A stretch of DNA of 64,000 bases from the NCBI RefSeq assembly GCF_052113225.1, contig NZ_JBFRCT010000004.1, positions 434,001 through 498,000 on the forward strand. Direction: 5' to 3'. The translations under genes and the position numbers were made by a program. Origin of the DNA: Pristimantibacillus sp052113225 (lineage in GTDB: Bacteria > Bacillota > Bacilli > Paenibacillales > Paenibacillaceae). This document shows positions 26,087 to 34,100 of this stretch, in pieces (the stretch's first letter is position 1; the number at the start of each line of letters is the position of its first letter). A model generated the notes under the pieces. It saw only the letters and a list, made by a program, of their open reading frames with translations. It did no database searches and was not told the origin of the DNA.

Positions 26087-26701
26087 TTATGCGATGTTAA
26101 TCGCCCGCGCCGCCAGTACCGCTACAATTACGAATGAGATGGATGCCTGCATCATCATTAGAACTTTGGCCTTTTTCGACAACACAAGTGTATCTGTTGG
26201 GCTAAACGCGGTGTTTGTGTTAAAGGCCAGAAACAAATAATCAAAAAAAGCTGGTCTCCAGGTTTTCAAATCCTCACGAGTCATTTGCGGGAAAAGAAAA
26301 TCTGGAACCCGTTCTTCTTGTTCATTTCTCGCATTTGGTCCGCCACGATCGATTTCCCAGTACCAGACAGAAAACACGAATATATTGGTCACCCAAAGTA
26401 CCAATGCACTTCCGAATAACTCACTTGCACTTGCAACATGTGTAAAAAGTTGGTGCAAGAGGATAACGACACTACTGATAAGCCCTAGCATCACCATGCT
26501 GTTTGTAATGATCGCGAATGTTCTTATCCACTCGTGGTGTCGCCTTAAAATGGGAATGATGAGGGTTACAAGCATGGAAACAGCAAGGACCGGCAATGTC
26601 CAACTCTGCAAAACAGTCAGTTTTTCTGGTAGATAACTTAGTAAGATACATATCACAATAATAATAGTAAAATATCCCCATCTCGACGAATGTCGTTTCA
26701 C
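26087..26701 (-). CDS. DUF1345-like membrane protein
   Basis: This 204-residue protein has about five hydrophobic segments. Near residues 150-200 it has FDYLFLAFNTNTAFSPTDT and then a final membrane helix, a layout like the C-terminal part of DUF1345 proteins, which resembles an ion-channel pore region. There is no ion-selectivity signature (no GYG), so transport is not claimed. Start is a GTG with AAGGGG upstream. The gene is bracketed by two copies of a repeated hairpin (26030 and 26801) and has no obvious partners. Confidence 0.7.
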   Translation of the reverse strand: MKRHSSRWGYFTIIIVICILLSYLPEKLTVLQSWTLPVLAVSMLVTLIIPILRRHHEWIRTFAIITNSMVMLGLISSVVILLHQLFTHVASASELFGSALVLWVTNIFVFSVWYWEIDRGGPNARNEQEERVPDFLFPQMTREDLKTWRPAFFDYLFLAFNTNTAFSPTDTLVLSKKAKVLMMMQASISFVIVAVLAARAINIA

Positions 26702-26800
26702 TCGCTTTTATCCCCTTCTTACTCGTAATTCCCCATCATATTCGTATTTTTAAGATGAGTTGTTTAGTCTTATAAAGAATACTATGTTTCAACGATCCTG

Positions 26801-26860
26801 CCCGTTACTTCAACACAAACAGCAGCCGATTACCTATCGGCTGCTGTCGTGTTTTTTGAA
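26801..26860. repeat. Short repeat with CAGCAGCCG hairpin, right copy
   Basis: CTGCCCGTTACTTCAACACA precedes CAGCAGCCGAT and ATCGGCTGCTG arms and GTGTTTTTTGAA. It matches the left copy in core and flanks. The CTGCCC start links it to the longer repeats at 12101 and 24193. Confidence 0.55.
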
Positions 26861-26983
26861 ATAAAGTTTCAGTTAGAGCTTAAAGCTACCTCAGGCCAGT
26901 TGCAGAAGATCCGCCATGTCCCTTCGAGTATAGACGATACGATAAGGAACGAATCCAATGCCTTCTTAAACGACAGAAAACAA

Positions 26984-27004
26984 AAGCGACCGATACGGTC
27001 GCTT
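26984..27004 (-). terminator. Terminator of the TelA cassette
   Basis: AAGCGACCG and CGGTCGCTT arms with a 3-nt loop are followed on the minus strand by TTGTTTTC, 63 bases downstream of the telA stop. Confidence 0.7.
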
Positions 27005-27066
27005 ATCTGTTGGAACTGTTCTCTATTCAGGTACTCTATGGACATGACTACGGAATCCAACGCATC

Positions 27067-28206
27067 TTATAGCCCCAAAGCATTGCCTTTCTCAAGCCGC
27101 AAAATATGCTTCTCGCCATCGTCGGCCAATGTCCTGAACTGGTTGATGGTTTCCCTCATTTTCGGAAGAGCTTGCTGTTTGTACGAGCTGATCGAATCGA
27201 ACGCGGACAGCACGTCTGCAAAAGCTTGTTTCAAGGTATCGACCGAGACCGTGGCTTCTATAGCTTGCTGTTGAATGGCGACTCCCTGGTCCTTGAGCAT
27301 TCGGGATGTACCGGCGATTAGGTTCGTAGTGGTCTGATTCAAAAGTTCGATTTTCTTGAGAACGATGCCTTGATTATACAAGGCACTCGCCACCGTAACG
27401 GCGATTTTCAAGGCAGAGATCGTGACCGTCTTCGCTCGGTCCACGCCGCGAATGAGCTCCTTATTATTGCGGATGACGACCTCGTATGCCAAGATCCCCT
27501 GCTGATTGACGACCAGCATTTGCTGTAAATCCATGACGCGCTGGCGCATCGGGAACAGGATTTCCTCGGTTATGAACTTAATCTTCTCGGGGTCCTCACC
27601 GTTCCTTTTAGCCGCTTCGATCTGGGCTTCGATGGATTCGTCCATGAGCATCCCGAGCTGAATTTCCTTCTTGAGCGTTTTGGTTAGCTTTCGGATATCA
27701 TGCTGTTCGAGCTCCAGCGTCGTATTGTCGTTTCTGAGCACGGCACCGCCTTTATCCAGCGACACCACAATATCGGCAATCACATCATCGGCCTTCTCGA
27801 ACTTAAGGAAGTACGACCGCAGCGGATTGAATAATTTGCCGAGAAATCCCTTCTTGGCAAAGTCGATCATGCTCGGATCCAGATCTTTCAGCTGCGTGTG
27901 CAATTCGGCCAGTCCCTTCGCAACCGGTCCTCCCTCATCACCCGATTTCGCAAGATTGCCGACCGATACCTGCAGCAGCGTGTTTTTGTCGGAAGATCGT
28001 TTCATGGTGTTCAGACCGTAGGCATCGATCGATTGAAGAATCTCTTTGCGCTGGTCCAGGGACTCGACATCCATCGCCATAATCATCTCGACGTTCGAAT
28101 CTGCTTCTTCTTTCAGCTTAGCCACTTCCTCCGGTAATGGCCGTATAGTAGGCTCGATCTCGGCCGTCAGCTCCTCTGGATTAGATACATTCATCGAAAA
28201 TGCCAT
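27067..28206 (-). CDS. telA: Toxic anion resistance protein, TelA family
   Basis: This 379-residue, mostly helical protein has the TelA pattern: MKRSSDKNTLLQVSVGNLAK near residue 90, NPLRSYFLKFEKADDVI near 130, and the long C-terminal coiled-coil region with TISALKIAVTVASALYNQ near 265. The TelA family was first linked to tellurite resistance. It is now seen as a cytosolic or membrane-associated part of Ter-like stress and envelope systems. ATG with GAGGGGG upstream, 21 bases after the VWA gene. It ends a three-gene cassette with the VWA protein and a coiled-coil membrane protein. Confidence 0.88.
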   Translation of the reverse strand: MAFSMNVSNPEELTAEIEPTIRPLPEEVAKLKEEADSNVEMIMAMDVESLDQRKEILQSIDAYGLNTMKRSSDKNTLLQVSVGNLAKSGDEGGPVAKGLAELHTQLKDLDPSMIDFAKKGFLGKLFNPLRSYFLKFEKADDVIADIVVSLDKGGAVLRNDNTTLELEQHDIRKLTKTLKKEIQLGMLMDESIEAQIEAAKRNGEDPEKIKFITEEILFPMRQRVMDLQQMLVVNQQGILAYEVVIRNNKELIRGVDRAKTVTISALKIAVTVASALYNQGIVLKKIELLNQTTTNLIAGTSRMLKDQGVAIQQQAIEATVSVDTLKQAFADVLSAFDSISSYKQQALPKMRETINQFRTLADDGEKHILRLEKGNALGL

Positions 28207-28227
28207 TGAAATTCCCCCTCGGATTGT

Positions 28228-29916
28228 TTACATTTGCACATTGAATAGATTGCCGATCTTGTACACGACATCGTCCGTATCTGCGTTAATGCTGGCCGCT
28301 TCGTTGATGCTGGAGATATTCTGCAGCGCTTGAATATTAGCGTTGTAGCCGATCGTGTAGATCGGAATCTTATACGTCTCGATTAATCCCTTGATGTCCT
28401 GCAGCGTATAGCCTTGGTTCGTCTCGCCGTCGCTTAGGACGAAGATGATCGGCTTGGTGTTCGGGTCGATGGCCAATTGATCTTCGAGGAGCTTCAGCGC
28501 TACGACAATCCCATCGAAGGTGGCCGTCCCACCACCGGACTGCAGACTATTCACAGCTCCAACGAACAAGGACTGCTGATTCGTGTCGTATTTGGCGATC
28601 GGCAGCTTAATGGTGACACCGTCCGAATACGAGACGAGACCGATGCTGTTATCTCTGCCTAAGTATTTCTGCCCTTTCAAGAGTGACTCTTTCAAACGAT
28701 TAATTGGCTCGCCATCCATGCTGCCGGAAACGTCGGTGACGAAAACTGCCGTGATCGGCTTACTGCCATTCTTCTTCTCTTTCCATACCTTCTGAGCGGA
28801 TATAAGCAGGTCGCCATCCACGGGAGCAAGTTCCGAATTGTAGGTATCAAGGCCGTTAAATCCTTTTTCCTCCGCGGTTTTCATATACTTATCTTGCGTC
28901 ACGAACTCCGCAAATTTCTTGAGAATATCCAGCTTCTCCTGCGGCAGATCACCTAATGCGTAGAGCGGACTATCGTGTCTGAACCCAAACGGCGTAAATA
29001 CGTACCCGCTCTTCAAATCCGCGGCGTTGACGTACGTCTGGTATTCAAGGACGAATCCGTCCAGGGCGCCTGACTTGGCTGCATCACGCATCTGAATGGT
29101 CGTGGAGGCGATAAACGGCACATTGGACTGGAAATTTTCGAACTCTTGTACCGCCTTATCGCTCAATATATTCGTATTATCGAAGGTATGAAGTGCAGTT
29201 ACTAGGAAATTTAAGCCCGTAGAGCTTGCGAAGGGGTCGGTATACCCCATGGAAAGCTCGTTATTTGCAATGGCTTCCGTGACGGATTGGATATTAACGG
29301 AGCCGTACTTGTCGATCATGGCGTCGTACTTCGCTTTGGCGATGACGATTCCGGGAACATTGCCAACTAAACGTTTGGTCACGAGCTGCGCTTTAACCCC
29401 GCTTGCCTGAACCATTTCGCCCCATAGTTCATTTGAAGGGGTGAACGCATCGGGGACGTACTTGCCGGATTTGATATAGTCCGCGGCCGTGCCCGAGGCG
29501 ATATTGCGAATCTTGACCGACGCGGGTTTTCCGTTCACGGTTATATTCGCTTTGTTAAACTCGGTTGCCACGTCCGTCAGCCATCCGTCGACGCCCGTTC
29601 CCGACTTTTCCGTTGACGAGAAAATCTCGACGAAATTGTCGTTCGTATTGTTGACCGTGACGGGAAACTTGCTGATGTCGGGCAAGGACGCAGCGACATC
29701 GACGGGGTCCAGGTCGATCTGGCCTTTAACGGGTGTTTCGGTAGTCGGGGAAATTTTTTTGAACAGCTTGCTCAAACGATCCCCAGCATTCTCTACCGTC
29801 ACCTCCGCTTTCGATTTGCCCAGATTGGAGGTCAAGGTTACCCCGGCATAAACAAGCCCGAAGACGACCGCTAGAAGAACAATAGAGATCAACAAAAACT
29901 TACTCTTTCTTTGCAT
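28228..29916 (-). CDS. Membrane-anchored substrate-binding-like plus VWA domain protein
   Basis: This protein of about 562 residues has one membrane segment near residues 8-30. An extracellular periplasmic-binding-type region follows (about 75-370; ASGTAADYIKSGKYVPDAF, then NNELSMGYTDPFASSTGLNF), then a C-terminal VWA domain (about 385-560). The VWA metal site (MIDAS) is complete: DVSGSMDG near residue 396, a later Thr in GGGTATFDG, and LSDGETNQ. The ATG at 29914-29916 with GAGGTGG upstream is better than the GTG three codons earlier. Such fusions are known partners of TelA. It presumably binds a ligand outside the membrane and signals by metal-dependent protein contact. No specific substrate can be named. 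Confidence 0.82.
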   Translation of the reverse strand: MQRKSKFLLISIVLLAVVFGLVYAGVTLTSNLGKSKAEVTVENAGDRLSKLFKKISPTTETPVKGQIDLDPVDVAASLPDISKFPVTVNNTNDNFVEIFSSTEKSGTGVDGWLTDVATEFNKANITVNGKPASVKIRNIASGTAADYIKSGKYVPDAFTPSNELWGEMVQASGVKAQLVTKRLVGNVPGIVIAKAKYDAMIDKYGSVNIQSVTEAIANNELSMGYTDPFASSTGLNFLVTALHTFDNTNILSDKAVQEFENFQSNVPFIASTTIQMRDAAKSGALDGFVLEYQTYVNAADLKSGYVFTPFGFRHDSPLYALGDLPQEKLDILKKFAEFVTQDKYMKTAEEKGFNGLDTYNSELAPVDGDLLISAQKVWKEKKNGSKPITAVFVTDVSGSMDGEPINRLKESLLKGQKYLGRDNSIGLVSYSDGVTIKLPIAKYDTNQQSLFVGAVNSLQSGGGTATFDGIVVALKLLEDQLAIDPNTKPIIFVLSDGETNQGYTLQDIKGLIETYKIPIYTIGYNANIQALQNISSINEAASINADTDDVVYKIGNLFNVQM

Positions 29917-29928
29917 CCAGGCCACCTC

Positions 29929-30660
29929 TTAATTCTTGTAGTATTGGGTTTGTTTGATCAACGTGTCGATTTCCAGCATGCAAGGCATGCTATCGATGTC
30001 GCCTGGCTCCAAACTATCCAAGCGGGAGATCTCCAGCATGAGCTGATCCAGCTTTAACAAGATTTCCTCGTTCGTGCCCAGCGATTGCTTGGTGAAGGAA
30101 AGGTATTCGCTGTACACGTTCTTTCTGGCTTGCAGCAGCTCCTGCGATAATGACGACGGCTTCTGGCCCGAGATGCTTTCGAACTCCGACGCGTCGAACG
30201 TATGCAGCCGATTGAGGATGCTTCTGACGTTCAGGTAGAAGAGCTTCTCCACTTCGTAAATGACGGAAGAAAACTTCTTATAGCTCAATTCCGCGGGATC
30301 GAATCGCTGTTTCAAGACCTCGAGCAGCATGTTTTTTTTCTTCTGCATTCGTTCCAGTTGACGCAAAGCCAAACCGATATCTTCTTCTAAAACCTTAGTA
30401 CGCCTGAAGCGAGATAATGCCTCAATATAATCGTCATGCGTCTTAATCTCCTTCACCGGCAGAGATACCGGGGCTTTAAATAGGAGAAAGTAACACCCAT
30501 AGGTCAGCGTGATGGCGCTGGCGACGAGAAATGTTACGCCGATTGCCGAAGAAAGCGCATTGTCGCCAATCTCGATCCCGATAAAACCGCGGGAGAAAAC
30601 GACAGTATTTAACGCTACGACACCAAGTGTCAAACCAAGCAGCTTTATGTATCTTGTCAC
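29929..30660 (-). CDS. Coiled-coil membrane protein of the TelA/VWA cassette
   Basis: This protein of about 243 residues has two N-terminal membrane segments (about 5-25 and 35-60) followed by a cytosolic helical region rich in Leu, Glu and Lys (about 75-240). No enzyme motif was recognised. The likely start is a GTG at 30658-30660 with AGAGGGGG eight bases upstream. An ATG eleven codons earlier (30693) lacks a good ribosome site. It is first in the cassette, followed by the VWA and TelA genes with gaps of 12 and 21 bases, so it probably forms a complex with them. Confidence 0.72.
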   Translation of the reverse strand: MTRYIKLLGLTLGVVALNTVVFSRGFIGIEIGDNALSSAIGVTFLVASAITLTYGCYFLLFKAPVSLPVKEIKTHDDYIEALSRFRRTKVLEEDIGLALRQLERMQKKKNMLLEVLKQRFDPAELSYKKFSSVIYEVEKLFYLNVRSILNRLHTFDASEFESISGQKPSSLSQELLQARKNVYSEYLSFTKQSLGTNEEILLKLDQLMLEISRLDSLEPGDIDSMPCMLEIDTLIKQTQYYKN

Positions 30661-30693
30661 GCATTGAACCCCCTCTGCCAAAAGAATACTCAT

Positions 30694-31171
30694 ATCTCAT
30701 TATCATTGTACAATAATGTTAAATCCTGGGGCGAGTAATTTATGGATATAAGTTGAAATCCTAGTAAACTCGTCTAGCGTTTTAAAAACTTGCATCAATA
30801 GCCATTATTGGGCATATACGCGTGTGATGCAGCTGACGTTTCCGATTTCAGGAAAATCGCTTTGGGTTAGTTACCCAAGTTACCGATCTTGACCGGTCTA
30901 AAGGCTTGCAGAATGAGGATTGTTCTTTGTGCCTTTCTTAAAAGCAATAAGACCCTGTCAGGATCTTATTGCTCAAGAATTAGACGACCCATCGTGGATA
31001 AGTCCCTCTCAGGATCTTATTTTCCAATGAACAGGTGATATGGCCATGGAAATCCCTATTCTTAAGAATAATAAGACCCTGAGGGGGTTTTATTGATAGC
31101 AGTAGTAGAGCAATTAAAGCAAATAAGACCCTCCGAGGGTCTTATTTGCCGACAACTGTATTTAAAGTTAC
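30694..31171. other. Gene-free region with four-hairpin array
   Basis: It lies between the 5' end of the TelA cassette and the 3' end of the SLH beta-helix gene. No ORF is supported. The right two-thirds is an array of four related hairpins built on AATAAGACCCT and its complement (30944-31149). The left third should hold the cassette promoter; TACAAT on the minus strand near 30708 is a possible -10, but no convincing -35 was found. Confidence 0.5.
30944..31149. repeat. Array of four AATAAGACCCT hairpins
   Basis: Hairpins lie at 30944-30972, 30996-31021, 31067-31094 and 31119-31149. The last is a perfect 15-bp inverted repeat with one central base (GCAAATAAGACCCTC, then C, then complement). 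It is the likely terminator of the SLH gene on the minus strand. The first three are imperfect relatives at 50-70 bp spacing. Confidence 0.7.
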
Positions 31172-34100
31172 TTACCTGGAAAGAATGCGGTAGATCATGA
31201 CCGCTGCTTCTGCGCGAGTCAGATTGGATTTAGGATGGATGCCTGAGGCATCTCTTTGAACAATTCCCGCTGCTGCAAGCTTGGCGATACTGTCTTGTGC
31301 GTAGCCTGCGATATCGCCGGTGTCCTTGAACTGGGATGCATCACCGTCGGTGGACGTTGATAGCAGCTGTACGGTTTGCAATGCTCGTGCTGTCATGACA
31401 AACGTATCTTCTCTAGTGATCTGCTTATTTGGTTCGAAACGGTTAACGCCTGTACCTGTAACAATTCCGTAGAGCTTGGCGCTAGCCAGCGCATTGTAAT
31501 AGTAAGCTGACTCGCTTACATCGCTGAAGCCTGCCGGGGCTGCGGTTTGTGGCAGTTCCAACGTGCGCATCAAAAGCGTAATAAACTCCGCGCGTGTAAT
31601 ACTGCTTTGCGGATCAAAGATCCCTTCCGATTTGCCTTGGATAACGCCTTTGGCCGCAAGGATATCAATAGCCTCGCTAGCCCAAGCTGCACTGGACAAA
31701 TCATCGAAGCTAACTACATTAAACTGAACCGCATATTGGCTGAAATGCTTGGTCGTAAAGATCACTTGACCGGCCTTGTCATCATAATGTCCGTTTGGCA
31801 CCGGAATGCGGTTGCCTTGCGGATCAATATAGAAGACTGCGATGTGATCCGGTGCTTTAAGCTCCTCCGCTGTTGGCTTGTACGGAATGCTAACCGTCAC
31901 AGGCGCATCTAGGTTGCTCCAAGGAATAACACTGCCGTCCCTCACAAGCGAGAGGTCAATAACAGGATGACCATTCTTGTCATTTTCCTGTGTCAAACGA
32001 AGCTCAACTGTACCTGATTGAAGATCTGCTGTGCTCAGCATCGTTGACTGTAAGCGGACTGTTCCCGAGCTTGTTTGAAGCAGGATATCATACGTGTAGT
32101 CAGCTGTCTTCAGCAAGGAAACCGGGATTGTCAAACCTGCACTCTGATTCGTTCCACCCGCAAACTTAATCGTAACCGCCTTATGGCCTGAAGGATCGGT
32201 CGTCGCGGAATGCAAGGCTGCTGTGAAATCGGAATCCGATAGTGTTGCAGTGCCCTGATCATTAGCCGTTAGCGAAACCGTTCCCTGGTTCACATTACTG
32301 CTACCCCCAGTACTGCCGCTATTGCTGCCTGTATTGCCGCCGCCATTACCACCGCCGCCGGTGTTATCGGCTGCCGTGATGGTGAATGACACCGGACTGC
32401 TGGTCACGCCATTTACAGTTGCTGTAATGGTGCCGCCTCCCGCACTGATCGGAGTCAGCGTGCTTCCGGATACACTCGCGTAGGCGTCTCCTGAAGCTAC
32501 CGCCCAAGTGATAGACTGGCCGTTCAAGGTAAACGGATCATTGTATTGGTCCATCCCGTTAACGGTTAACTGGCTTAAATCATATCCGGTACCGCCAGCG
32601 GTTAACGAAGGGATTGTCCCCGTAACCGTGACAGCCGTCAGCTCTGGTGCTGACCCAGCTTCTCTGGTCACGACTACCGTATAATCCTGGTAGTTTGTTC
32701 CGTCAGCAGACGCAACATTTATTGTAATCGTATTTGCACCTACTTGAAGCGGTACATTCGCTGAAGGCGCACCATTTGGCGTACTGACATCATTTAGCTT
32801 CAGAGTAGCCTTTGACGCACTAGCTGTAGGTGTAAGAGAAATTTGGTTTACACTGTACGGTACGCTGACCGTATACTCAGTGACATTCTCTGAGAAAGCC
32901 GGGGCAAGAGTACCTTTACTTACCGTCAGACTTTGCAAGGTGCTGTCAATATCACCCGAAATGCGGTTAATAGTCACATAGTAGGTAACCGTTGTTACAC
33001 CGTCTTCCGCAGTAACCACAACAGGGATAACATTTTCCCCGTCTACAAGAAACAGGCTTGGCGATGCTTCGCCACTCACTACCGTATTGCCATTCACGGT
33101 AATCTCTTTAACGAATTCACTGTCTGCCGTCGGAGTCAGTGTAATCTGACTTACACTATTAGGTACATCCATGACATAATTCGTTGGATCGACCTTCGTC
33201 AAAGTTCCTGTACTGACTTGAAGATCGGCCAGCTCCGCATCATTCTTCGGATAAGCGATCCCCGTACTGATTCTCACATTATCCACATTCACAGAACCCG
33301 TCACATTATAATTGGAGTTAAAATCGATGCCCGTCAAATAATTCGTGGTGGAATCGGCAAATCGGAAGCTGCCTTGATCAACCTTCTTAACTCCATCAAT
33401 GTACATATCAAACTTCTTGCTGATTGTATTCAGTACCAGCTTGAAATCATACCAGGTGTTGGCCGTATATGGCTGTACAACATGGGCTGTACCGGAAGAT
33501 CCGTTATCCTTGTACAAAATGCCCGTACTGTCCATCCCTACAGCTGCCGCCATATGCGAAGAGTTATCGCCATATATCATTGGTACGGTGAAATATTGAT
33601 TCGTATTGCTCTTGCTGAGCGAATACTCGACGGTAACGATACCGCTCAAATTGTCCAAAGCTTTATAAAGCGATGTTTTATTGCCGTTCTTACCGGCTGT
33701 CGGCTGAGAAATCAGCACGCTCTTGTTCGTCGCGCTTGGACTTTCAGCCACGGCCACGCTGCCGCCGGCAACCGTTGCTGCAACCGTCCAGCCTGCTGGA
33801 GCTGTCCCTGTTGCGCTGGAATCAAAGTTGTCATCAATGACCGCAGCCGGTTTGCCCGGCGATAAATAGACATCCGCGAGTGTTAAGGTAATGCCCGGCT
33901 TCACTTCCAGCGGAGACCCGGCTTTCGCCGTAACCGTCCATGACTGATAGCCCGGCTTTGATACCGTCACCGTATAGCCTGATTTCACAGGCAGATTGCC
34001 TAGCGAGAAATAGCCTGATGCATCTGTTATTACCGTCTCATACACCGCAGCGCCATTGCTGATGCGTACTTCCGCTCCCGCTATGGCTGGGGGATTCGAT

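Noticed and set aside
30690..30712. Fur-like box upstream of the TelA cassette
   Set aside because: It contains AATGATAATGAGAT but the second half does not fit the Fur consensus.
30944..31149. CRISPR-like array
   Set aside because: Repeats are imperfect hairpins at irregular spacing with no unique spacers of constant size, and no cas genes are present.
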